Below, one piece after another: positions 33,859 through 41,846 of a stretch of 45,264 nucleotides of DNA. Below the pieces are notes generated by a model. That model made no database searches. It saw nothing but the letters and a program-made list of their open reading frames with translations, and had not been told where the DNA came from. Positions within the stretch are counted from its first letter, which is position 1. Each line of letters opens with the position of its first letter. Origin of the DNA: Bacteroidales bacterium (GTDB taxonomy: Bacteria > Bacteroidota > Bacteroidia > Bacteroidales > P3). The stretch spans positions 1 through 45,264 of the forward strand of contig JAEEMK010000063.1 of assembly GCA_016283175.1 (NCBI GenBank), in the 5' to 3' direction. Both the position numbers and the translations under genes were made by a program.

Positions 33859-35036
33859 AAGCAATAATCAGCGGTGGCGGCACCGGCGGGCACATCTTTC
33901 CAGCCATTGCCATTGCAAATGCCATAAAGAAAAGATACCCAAACGCCGACATACTCTTTGTCGGTGCCGAAGGACGTATGGAAATGGAGAAAGTCCCTGC
34001 TGCAGGGTACGCCATCAAAGGTCTTCCAATAGCCGGCCTTCAGCGAAAGCTGACAGTTTCAAACATAATCAAGAATCTGCAACTGCCATTCAAAATGTTC
34101 CGAAGCCGCCGCAAAGTTAAAAACATTCTCCGCGAATTCAATCCCGACATCGTTGTCGGCGTAGGCGGATTTGCAAGTGAGCCAACACTGAAAACTGCCG
34201 CCAAAATGGGATTCCCAACACTGCTTCAGGAACAAAACTCCTACGCTGGACTCACAAACAAAATGCTGGCCCAGGGCGCCAAAACAATCTGTGTGGCCTA
34301 CGACGGAATGGAGCGTTTCTTTCCAAAAGACAAAATAGTATTCACCGGCAATCCTGTCCGCGACATAATTGAAAACATCTATAGCGAACCGCTGCAACGT
34401 TTTGAGGGCACACTTGGCGAGGCAAAAATGCTTACCGACAATAAAACTGAGAAAAAGGCTCAAGGACTGGAGCACTTTGGACTTAGTGCCGGCAAAAAGA
34501 CTGTCTTGTCGGTTGGAGGAAGCCTTGGAGCCGGCTCAATCAACAAGATGATTCTTGACAATATCGAATTCTTCAAGATGAATGACATACAGCTGTTGTG
34601 GCAGACTGGAAAGGGTATGTTCAATGACGCTTGCCAAAAGGTGAAAGAAGCCAACTGCGAACATCTGGTCAAGGTTCACCAATTCATCAACGAAATGGAT
34701 ATGGCCTACCGTGCTGCCGACGTAATCATTTCACGCGCAGGAGCAATAGCAATATCCGAGTTGTGCATTGTTGCCAAACCCATTATACTGATTCCTTCAC
34801 CCAATGTGGCCGAGGATCATCAGACAAAAAACGCTATGGCACTTGTGGAAAAGAATGCAGCCATTATGGTTCGCGACAGCGAATGTCACGACAAAGGTCT
34901 CGAAACACTGCTAAATCTGCTGAACAACGACGAGCAAATGGCCATGATGGGAAAGAACATCAAACAAATGGCGCGTCGCAAAGCTGCCGACAGAATCGTC
35001 GACGAAATCGACAAAATATTGAATATCCAAAAATAA
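33855..35036 (+). CDS. murG: UDP-GlcNAc:lipid I N-acetylglucosaminyltransferase MurG
   Basis: 393 aa. GT28 enzyme making lipid II at the inner membrane face. Motif SGGGTGGHIFPAIAIA at the N-terminus, GVGGFASEPTLKTAAKMGFPTLLQEQN in the acceptor domain, GGSLGA near 220 and SRAGAIAISEL near 293 in the UDP-GlcNAc domain. About 20 extra residues (around 183-205, FEGTLGEAKMLTDNKTEKKA) lie in the linker between the two domains compared with common MurG. Confidence 0.96.
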   Translation: MKAIISGGGTGGHIFPAIAIANAIKKRYPNADILFVGAEGRMEMEKVPAAGYAIKGLPIAGLQRKLTVSNIIKNLQLPFKMFRSRRKVKNILREFNPDIVVGVGGFASEPTLKTAAKMGFPTLLQEQNSYAGLTNKMLAQGAKTICVAYDGMERFFPKDKIVFTGNPVRDIIENIYSEPLQRFEGTLGEAKMLTDNKTEKKAQGLEHFGLSAGKKTVLSVGGSLGAGSINKMILDNIEFFKMNDIQLLWQTGKGMFNDACQKVKEANCEHLVKVHQFINEMDMAYRAADVIISRAGAIAISELCIVAKPIILIPSPNVAEDHQTKNAMALVEKNAAIMVRDSECHDKGLETLLNLLNNDEQMAMMGKNIKQMARRKAADRIVDEIDKILNIQK

Positions 35037-35043
35037 CTACACT

Positions 35044-36432
35044 ATGAACTACTATTTTCTCGGCATAGGAGGCATAGGAATGAGCGCGATAGCACGCTTC
35101 TTCAAGCTCGGCGGACACAACGTGAGCGGCTACGACCGTACAGAAAGTCCGTTGACACGACAGCTTGAAAGCGAAGGCATCGCCATTCATTATGACGACA
35201 ACCCCGACCTGATACCCGACAACCTGGATCTTGTCATATACACCCCTGCAGTACCCAAAGAAACACGCGAGTTCCAATATTGCATTCAAAAAGGATTCGA
35301 AATGAAGAAACGATCACAGGTGCTCGGAGAACTGACTCGCGGTAAAAAATGCATTGCTGTCGCCGGTTCACACGGAAAGACCACAACCTCTGCTATGATT
35401 GCATATCTGTTGAGCAAGAGCGATATAGGCTGCAGTGCTTTCCTGGGTGGCATTTCCAAAAACTTCGACAGCAACCTCCTGGTCAACAACGACAGCGAAT
35501 ACGTGGTTGTCGAAGCCGATGAATACGATCGTTCCTTTTTGCAGCTGCACCCATTCTTTTCCGTTATCACCGCCACCGACCCCGACCACCTGGACATCTA
35601 TGGCACTCACGAAAAACTAATCGAGGCTTTCCAGCAGTTTGCCAATCAAACCAACCCCGACGGTGCACTGTTTCTGAAAGAGGGTCTCGCCGAGCACAAC
35701 CACAATCACAAAGAAGAGGAAGAAGAGCACGAGCACCATCTGCATATCAGCGAGGAGATAAAAACCTACACCTACTCGGCACGTTCAATTGAGCCCGACT
35801 ACTACGCCATCAATGTCCGCAACTACAACGGTAACATATTCTTCGACCTTCGCACTCCAGACAAAGTGCTGTACGATATCGAACTGCAGAATTCCTGCCT
35901 CTACAATGTCGAGAATGCTGTTGCAGCGGCGGCGGTGGCTTTGCACTGCGGACTTGACGAGTACCAACTGCGACACGGTCTCAAAACCTTCGCCGGCATC
36001 AAACGCCGTTTTGATGTCCGCATCAAAACCAAAGACTTGGTCTACATCGACGACTACGCCCATCATCCAAAGGAAATCTCCGCAACCATAGAGTCTATCA
36101 AGTATCTCTATCCCGACAAACGCATTGTGGGCATTTTCCAGCCCCATCTCTACTCCCGCACCCGCGACCTCGCCGACGACTTTGTCGAAGCACTCAAGCC
36201 TCTCGACGAAGTGATTCTTATGCCTATCTATCCCGCTCGCGAAAAACCCATTCCCGGAGTCTCTTCGGGTATGATTCTTCGGAAAATGGAGACTATGAAC
36301 AAATACCTCTGCAGTGCCGAGCAGGTGCCCGATTTGGTCGAAGCACTATGCCCCGATGTCGTTGTGACTATGGGTGCCGGCGACATCGACCGCATCGTGC
36401 CTGTTCTCGAACAAAGACTTAACGACGAATAA
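35044..36432 (+). CDS. murC: UDP-N-acetylmuramate--L-alanine ligase MurC with His/Glu-rich insert
   Basis: 462 aa. Adds L-Ala to UDP-MurNAc using ATP. N-terminal GIGGIGMSAIARFF, ATP loop GSHGKTTT (108-115), central EADEYDRSFLQL and DPDHLDIYG, C-terminal DDYAHHPKEI. Residues 217-234 are an insert of mostly His, Glu and Asn (EHNHNHKEEEEEHEHHLH) in the central domain, absent from typical MurC and resembling metal-binding tails. It could bind Zn or Ni, or just be a flexible loop. It lies 7 bp after murG. Confidence 0.95.
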   Translation: MNYYFLGIGGIGMSAIARFFKLGGHNVSGYDRTESPLTRQLESEGIAIHYDDNPDLIPDNLDLVIYTPAVPKETREFQYCIQKGFEMKKRSQVLGELTRGKKCIAVAGSHGKTTTSAMIAYLLSKSDIGCSAFLGGISKNFDSNLLVNNDSEYVVVEADEYDRSFLQLHPFFSVITATDPDHLDIYGTHEKLIEAFQQFANQTNPDGALFLKEGLAEHNHNHKEEEEEHEHHLHISEEIKTYTYSARSIEPDYYAINVRNYNGNIFFDLRTPDKVLYDIELQNSCLYNVENAVAAAAVALHCGLDEYQLRHGLKTFAGIKRRFDVRIKTKDLVYIDDYAHHPKEISATIESIKYLYPDKRIVGIFQPHLYSRTRDLADDFVEALKPLDEVILMPIYPAREKPIPGVSSGMILRKMETMNKYLCSAEQVPDLVEALCPDVVVTMGAGDIDRIVPVLEQRLNDE

Positions 36433-36444
36433 AAAAACAAACAA

Positions 36445-37224
36445 ATGCGACCTACTTTGAGAAATATTATCATTGTCGTGCTCATAGCAGCAATAGTGGT
36501 CACATTTCATATTGTGAGACGCAACGCCACTATGCGCGGACTCGAATGTTCGGTCAGCACTGACGGTGCCGCGACTCTTCTCTCGCCCAATGATGTCGAC
36601 AGCCTCATTCTGTCTGGTTTTCCAAATCTGCTGACCACCGACATCAAAGATCTCGACAAAAAAGCCGTAGTACACTATCTGCAGCAACATCCTTACGTAG
36701 ACGAAGCCATTGCCCATATCACCACTGGCGGCAAGATGACTGTACAAGTGCGGCAGCACAAGCCCGTCGTGCGTATGTTCTATCAGGGCAACGAGTTTTA
36801 TATCTCACGCAAAGGCACTTGTCTGCCACTGTCGGAAAAACACTATTGCCATCTGCTGGTCGGCAATTCACAGGGCAAGGAGCCAAGATTGTTGCATCCG
36901 ACTGCCCTTAACCTCTCCGACACCGCCAACCACCACCAGCCGCTGTCGCTGATGAAAATTTGGACCCTTGCTTCGTTCTTGCACGACAATCCAAAATACG
37001 GCAACATTTTCGACCAAGTCTTCATCGACAGCACCGGCGACCTCATCTTGGTGCCAAAACTCGGCGACCTTACTGTCAACATCGGCGACACCAGCCTGCT
37101 TGTACAGAAATTCAACAACCTATGGTCATTCTTCGACCAGGGTATTAGCCGGGTGGGGTGGGACACCTATTCTTCCATCAGCCTCAAATACCGCGGACAG
37201 GTGGTATGCACAAAAAGACAATAG
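36445..37224 (+). CDS. ftsQ: Cell division protein FtsQ
   Basis: 259 aa. Short cytosolic tail, one membrane helix (about 7-26, IIIVVLIAAIVVTFHIV), then a periplasmic POTRA-like region (DIKDLDKKAVVHYLQQHPYVDEAIAHITTGGKMTVQVRQHKPVVRMF) and the FtsQ beta domain. In the divisome it recruits FtsL/FtsB. Sequence is diverged, but topology, the KPV motif and position between murC and ftsA support it. Confidence 0.92.
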   Translation: MRPTLRNIIIVVLIAAIVVTFHIVRRNATMRGLECSVSTDGAATLLSPNDVDSLILSGFPNLLTTDIKDLDKKAVVHYLQQHPYVDEAIAHITTGGKMTVQVRQHKPVVRMFYQGNEFYISRKGTCLPLSEKHYCHLLVGNSQGKEPRLLHPTALNLSDTANHHQPLSLMKIWTLASFLHDNPKYGNIFDQVFIDSTGDLILVPKLGDLTVNIGDTSLLVQKFNNLWSFFDQGISRVGWDTYSSISLKYRGQVVCTKRQ

Positions 37225-37260
37225 TTACATAGGAATCAAGAAATCAAAACAATATATATT

Positions 37261-38739
37261 ATGAACAACGAAAATGACATTATTGTAGGTTTGGACATTG
37301 GCACAACCAAAATCGCCTGCTTCATCGGTAAACGCTCCGAAAACGACAAAATCAAGATCATCGGCTTCGGCAAGACTCCTTCCAAAGGTGTCGATCGAGG
37401 CGTGGTCAAAAACATCAAGGACACCGCTGTCTCCATCCAGAAAGCTGTTGAAATGGCTTCCGAACAGGCTGGAATGCCTGTACACGAAGTCTATGTCGGC
37501 ATTGCAGGCCAACATATCAAGAGCATCCAGACTATGGGCACCGTCGTCATTCCTCCCGAACACACGTACATAGAGCAAGAGGATGTCGACCGTCTCATCG
37601 AGGAGCAGCACAACATTATGCTCAACCCTGGCGAGGACATCATTCACATATTTCCGCAGAACTATGTTGTTGACGGCGAAGAGCTCAGCCCCGACGTCGA
37701 GCCTGTGGGTGTGGCAGGAAAACAATTGAAGTCCAACTTCCACATCGTTACCGGCAACACCATAAACCTTATCAACATCCACAACAGTGTCGAACGCGCC
37801 GGACTGACCATCAAGGGAGTCGTCCTCGAACCCATAGCATCGGCTTTTGCTGTCCTCGACAACACCGACCGCAATGCGGGTGTAGCCCTGGTCGACATTG
37901 GCGGCGGCACCACCGACATTGCCATCTTCCACGAAGGAGTCATCCGCCACACCACCGTGCTGCCGCTGGCTGGCAACGCCATTACCAACGACATCAAGGA
38001 GGGATGCAAAATCCTGCGCGAACAAGCCGAAACCCTTAAAACACGCTTCGGTTCCTGCCTGCCGCAGAACGTCAGCGAAAACGACATCATCTCCATTCCC
38101 GGACTTCGCACACAGCCGCCTCGAGAAATCAGTATGCGTACTCTTGCAGGCATCATCAAGGCTCGTACCGAAACCATCCTCGAACAGGTCGACTACGAAA
38201 TCAAGAAATCGCATTTGGAGAAACACATCTTCGCCGGCATCGTCCTCACAGGTGGCGGCGCTCAACTGCATCACATCAAGGAACTCACCGAGTTCACAAC
38301 AGGCATCGACACACGAATAGGACTGCCCAACGAGCATCTCGACAAGGACACCGACCCCGAAATCATCAACACAATGTACTCCACCGGCATCGGCCTTGTG
38401 CTCTACGGTTTCCACGAACTCGACGAAATGCGAAGCCACAACGCTGAAAGCAACGAACCCGGCGAACAGAAAGACGCCGACGAAACAACACCGGTTCAGC
38501 CCATTTCCAACAACGATGTCTTCGCCGAAATGCCAGAAGAAATCGAAACAAATTCCAAACCAGACGATTTCGAGAAAGTGACACCGGAAACGCCACACAC
38601 CGACAATGGCACCAAAGGCAAGAAAAACAGCAGGAAAGGTTTCGGTATCCAGTTTATGAAAGCAGTCGACAAATACTTCGGCAAAGTCTTTGGCGACGAA
38701 ACCATCCGCAACGAAGGACGCGAGGAGCAGGATCTATAA
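37261..38739 (+). CDS. ftsA: Cell division protein FtsA
   Basis: 492 aa. Actin-fold membrane tether of FtsZ. Phosphate 1 motif DIGTTKIACFIG, phosphate 2 DIGGGTTDIAIF, adenosine motif VLTGGGAQLHHIKEL, and the SHS2/1C domain between. Compared with usual FtsA (about 420 aa) there is an acidic linker of about 60 residues (about 395-460) before a C-terminal amphipathic helix (FGIQFMKAVDKYFGKVFGDE), the membrane-targeting sequence. The linker resembles in composition the long tail of FtsZ next door. Confidence 0.96.
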   Translation: MNNENDIIVGLDIGTTKIACFIGKRSENDKIKIIGFGKTPSKGVDRGVVKNIKDTAVSIQKAVEMASEQAGMPVHEVYVGIAGQHIKSIQTMGTVVIPPEHTYIEQEDVDRLIEEQHNIMLNPGEDIIHIFPQNYVVDGEELSPDVEPVGVAGKQLKSNFHIVTGNTINLINIHNSVERAGLTIKGVVLEPIASAFAVLDNTDRNAGVALVDIGGGTTDIAIFHEGVIRHTTVLPLAGNAITNDIKEGCKILREQAETLKTRFGSCLPQNVSENDIISIPGLRTQPPREISMRTLAGIIKARTETILEQVDYEIKKSHLEKHIFAGIVLTGGGAQLHHIKELTEFTTGIDTRIGLPNEHLDKDTDPEIINTMYSTGIGLVLYGFHELDEMRSHNAESNEPGEQKDADETTPVQPISNNDVFAEMPEEIETNSKPDDFEKVTPETPHTDNGTKGKKNSRKGFGIQFMKAVDKYFGKVFGDETIRNEGREEQDL

Positions 38740-38834
38740 CGAAAAACGTCATTATGCAAACCGTTGATAAAATGTTGAAAACAAAATAGACGAAGCAGGC
38801 TCAAACTGAATTATTTAAAGTAATTTTACACCGA

Positions 38835-38866
38835 TTTGCAAAATACGTGTAATTAATGTATATTGT
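38835..38866 (+). promoter_or_regulatory. Internal promoter for ftsZ
   Basis: TTTG (38835-38838), 20 nt, TATATTGT (38859-38866; one mismatch to TAnnTTTG). It lies in the 159-bp ftsA-ftsZ gap, the largest in the cluster, and would start a leader of about 25 nt before the chosen ATG at 38899. Confidence 0.5.
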
Positions 38867-38898
38867 TAACAATCAAACATCTGCAAAGAAATAAGTAT

Positions 38899-40713
38899 AT
38901 GAACGACAGCACAATTTCTATGAACGGAGAAAATCAGGCACCTGAAAACGCCCCATTTATGACCGGAACCACCACGATGGAATTCGAGCCGTTGCGCCAG
39001 CAACCGGCCAAAATCAAAGTCATCGGCGTCGGCGGCGGTGGCGGCAATGCCGTCAACCATATGTTCCGACAAGGCATTCGCGGTGTCGACTTTATTGTCT
39101 GCAACACAGACGCCAAAGCTCTTGCCGCAAGCCCCGTGCCCAACAAAATTGAGCTGGGCAAACTCGGTGCCGGCAACATACCCGAACACGCCCGCAAAGC
39201 TGCTATCGAACACAAGGACGAGATACGCGCCGCCATCAGCGACGACACGCAGATGCTCTTCATCACCGCCGGTATGGGCGGCGGAACAGGCACCGGTGCA
39301 GCACCGGTCATTGCCGAAATTGCCAAAAGCATTGAAATTGACGACGAGATGGTGCCCCGCATACTTGTTGTGGCAATCGTCACTATGCCTTTCTCGTTCG
39401 AGGGCAGACGTCGCAAAGAACAGGCAACTGCCGGCATCGAGGAACTCAAGAAACACGTTGATGCCATTCTTGTCATAAACAACGACAAACTTCGTCAAGT
39501 AGGCGGCAACCTGCCTCTCAACCAGGCTTTCAGCCAAGCCGACGACGTACTTCTCACCGCCGCAAAGGGCATTGCAGAAATCATCACCGTATCTGCTTAT
39601 GTCAACATTGACTTCCGCGATGTCAACACCGTGATGGAAAAGAGCGGCACCGCACTGATGGGAGCCGGCGAAGGTCGCGGCGAAAACCGTGCAAGCATTG
39701 CCATCAAAGAGGCCACAACCTCCGTGCTGCTTGACGATAACGATATCCGCGGTGCCAAGAACATACTTCTCTACTTCTCCTACTCGCCAAGCCACCAGAT
39801 TACTATGGATGAACTCGGCGAGGTAACCGACTATCTCACCGAACTCACAGGCGACAAGGACACCAACGTCATCTGGGGTGCCGGCGACGACGACAGTCTC
39901 AACGACGAGCTTCGCATCACCCTCATTGCCACAGGCTTCGAACAGCGTCCGGGACCAATAGTCCACAACCTGGAGCCCCAAAAATTCGACAAACCGGTTG
40001 AAAGCACCGTCGACAGCGTCGTCAAAAACGATGTCGAAGCCGCTGCAACCGAAACAGAGGCAACAGCCGCCACGGAGGAAAAGACAGAGCAGGTGGTCGA
40101 CGAAATACTGCCGAAACCCACCGCCGAAGTCAACGGACGACGCATCTTCGTTCTCAACCAACCCACAGTGGAACAGGTCGAAGAAGTTGAAGCAGCAGTA
40201 GCTGAACCCGTGGCCGAAGAGGCTCCCGTAGCTGTCGAAGGCAGCCTGCTCGACCAAATCCGCATCATCTCGCGCGAAACCGTTCAGCCTCAAAAAGAAA
40301 CCACAGCTCCTGCCGAGCCGGAATTCCACATCGAGACCTCGGCAGTTTTCGCGGAAGAACCCGAAACCGTTGCCGAAACAGCCGAAAAGACCGAACCCGT
40401 CAGTACTCCCAAAGTCGAATCTCGCCACGAATCCATCGTCGAACGACAGGTCGAACAAGCTTTCCTGCCCGAGGAAGACATCAATGACATCAAACTCAAA
40501 CAGCGCGCCGAACGCATACGCCGTATTAACGACCTGCTGCACAACAACCCCAACGGTCCAAAGGAAATCGAGGAAATGACCACCGAAGAACTCACATCCG
40601 AGCCCATCTTCCAGACCACACACTCCGCCGAAAGCGATGCCGCACGCACACGCATCAACCTCGACGGATCAATTTCAAAGGGCATCAACTTCCTCGAAAA
40701 TCTTCCCGACTGA
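38899..40713 (+). CDS. ftsZ: Cell division protein FtsZ with long acidic C-terminal tail
   Basis: 604 aa from MNDSTISMNG at 38899; the frame start at 38863 lies within the promoter. The tubulin-like GTPase domain spans about 35-350: GVGGGGGNAVNHM, the GTP motif GGGTGTG (127-133), T7 loop NIDFRD, and GEGRGENRA. Residues about 365-585 are a low-complexity linker rich in Glu, Ala, Thr, Val and Pro, several times longer than in common FtsZ. A predicted helix (KLKQRAERIRRINDLLHN) lies inside it, and the end RINLDGSISKGINFLENLPD should be the conserved C-terminal peptide that binds FtsA. The long linker may set Z-ring spacing from the membrane (inference). Confidence 0.96.
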   Translation: MNDSTISMNGENQAPENAPFMTGTTTMEFEPLRQQPAKIKVIGVGGGGGNAVNHMFRQGIRGVDFIVCNTDAKALAASPVPNKIELGKLGAGNIPEHARKAAIEHKDEIRAAISDDTQMLFITAGMGGGTGTGAAPVIAEIAKSIEIDDEMVPRILVVAIVTMPFSFEGRRRKEQATAGIEELKKHVDAILVINNDKLRQVGGNLPLNQAFSQADDVLLTAAKGIAEIITVSAYVNIDFRDVNTVMEKSGTALMGAGEGRGENRASIAIKEATTSVLLDDNDIRGAKNILLYFSYSPSHQITMDELGEVTDYLTELTGDKDTNVIWGAGDDDSLNDELRITLIATGFEQRPGPIVHNLEPQKFDKPVESTVDSVVKNDVEAAATETEATAATEEKTEQVVDEILPKPTAEVNGRRIFVLNQPTVEQVEEVEAAVAEPVAEEAPVAVEGSLLDQIRIISRETVQPQKETTAPAEPEFHIETSAVFAEEPETVAETAEKTEPVSTPKVESRHESIVERQVEQAFLPEEDINDIKLKQRAERIRRINDLLHNNPNGPKEIEEMTTEELTSEPIFQTTHSAESDAARTRINLDGSISKGINFLENLPD

Positions 40714-40754
40714 TAATCCATCAACGAAAATACATCTTTGAAATACCGCATACG

Positions 40755-40787
40755 CAAAAGAGGGTGCCACATCGGCACCCTCTTTTG
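40755..40787 (+). terminator. Terminator at the end of the dcw cluster
   Basis: Perfect 14-bp stem CAAAAGAGGGTGCC / GGCACCCTCTTTTG with a 5-nt loop ACATC, followed by TTT. It lies 42 bp after the ftsZ stop. Confidence 0.92.
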
Positions 40788-40915
40788 TTTGCATCGACGC
40801 CACAACCGCCGAAAACGGCACATTGCCGACTAAAAAACAGCCTTTTGCATTCGTTCATTTTTCATAAAGTCTCACAGTGCTTCTTACGCGCCAATAATGC
40901 TTTTTTCGATATACA

Positions 40916-40938
40916 TTCCCTGGCATATGCATATGCCT
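40916..40938. repeat. Palindromic intergenic repeat, copy D (collapsed)
   Basis: TTCCCTGGCATATG directly joined to CATATGCC, followed by TATGAAAGTA. The outer ends of the family are kept while all 11-bp units and the loop are gone. The flank after it resembles TTAGAAAGTA after copy A. It lies in the convergent gap between ftsZ and the FtsK-gamma gene. Confidence 0.7.
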
Positions 40939-40992
40939 ATGAAAGTACGTATAAAAACGCTGGAGAAAAGATCAAGAGAAACGGCAGGACGA

Positions 40993-41727
40993 TCAGGAAA
41001 GGATGCTTTCCAGTTCCTCCATACTGTGCACCAGAACATCGCGAACATTGCTTCCATTGTAAGGAGCCACAATGCCTGCTTCCTCAAGCTGGCTCAATAT
41101 TCGTCCTGCACGGTTGTAACCCAATGAGAGTTTCCTTTGCAGCAACGAAGTGGAACCAAACTGCGACATCACCACAAGGCGCGCAGCATCGTTGAAATAT
41201 TCGTCCCTGCCGGCACCGTCATTTTTTTCAGCGGCAGACGCATCAGCCTGTTTAGGGTCATTACGGTTGGCAATAGCGTTTTTGCGGGCCTCGGTGTCGT
41301 ATTTCAAAAACTGGTCATAGCTGAGGTCAAACAGTTCCTGCAAATCCACTTTCAACAGTTCCCCGTCGTGGACGGAAGCTCCACCCGTATACATACGCTC
41401 CAATTGACACGACAACACCCTTGCAATGTCCAGTTCGCGGCCGCTTCTGGCTATGTCGCCCTCCTTGATTCTGAAGAACATTTTCAGAAATCGCAGCATA
41501 TTCATCTCTTCTCTCGTCAACACATTGTCATCCAATATTATGTCAACGACACTGAATAGCACCGATATAGCTTCGTCGTGCAAGTCCTGCACTTTTACAC
41601 CATACTGCTGAAGCGTGTTTTTGAGTACAAGTGGATTTTTCTGTCCGTTTTCAAACAGACGCAGAGCAGCGAGCATTGGAGCCGAACAACGTTTTGTCTC
41701 CAAAAGTTCTGTGATTTCCGTATACAT
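40993..41727 (-). CDS. TerB-like domain fused to an FtsK-gamma winged helix (no motor domain)
   Basis: 244 aa from MYTEITELLE at 41727; the longer frame from 41862 is rejected since a strong promoter lies at 41749-41779. Residues about 15-150 are helical and resemble TerB/YebE proteins (VVDIILDDNVLTREEMNMLRFLKMFF). Residues about 178-243 match the gamma domain of FtsK/SpoIIIE, a winged helix that reads polar DNA motifs (KOPS): DEYFNDAARLVV, FGSTSLLQRKLSLGYNRAGRILSQLEEAGIV. The ATPase alpha/beta domains are absent. It might bind KOPS-like sites and report or compete with FtsK near the division site (inference). It faces the ftsZ end and is divergent from the flippase gene. Confidence 0.8.
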   Translation of the reverse strand: MYTEITELLETKRCSAPMLAALRLFENGQKNPLVLKNTLQQYGVKVQDLHDEAISVLFSVVDIILDDNVLTREEMNMLRFLKMFFRIKEGDIARSGRELDIARVLSCQLERMYTGGASVHDGELLKVDLQELFDLSYDQFLKYDTEARKNAIANRNDPKQADASAAEKNDGAGRDEYFNDAARLVVMSQFGSTSLLQRKLSLGYNRAGRILSQLEEAGIVAPYNGSNVRDVLVHSMEELESILS

Positions 41728-41748
41728 TTTTCTTTCAGAATTTTGCTG

Positions 41749-41779
41749 CAAAAATACGTAGAAAAAACAACACAGCAAA
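41749..41779 (-). promoter_or_regulatory. Promoter of the TerB/FtsK-gamma gene
   Basis: Minus strand TTTG (41776-41779), 19 nt, TATTTTTG (41749-41756), exact consensus. It gives a leader of about 15 nt to the ATG at 41727. Confidence 0.75.
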
Positions 41780-41846
41780 ATAAATTTCCCACGCCTGCAA
41801 TAAGAATGGGATGGGAACGTTATAGTTTTCACAAACAACAAACAAA

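Noticed and set aside
38866..40623. 585-codon frame antisense to ftsZ, and a similar one antisense to ftsA (37225-38598)
   Set aside because: Mirror frames of GC-ended codons in ftsZ/ftsA; Phe/Cys/Val-rich nonsense with no domain.
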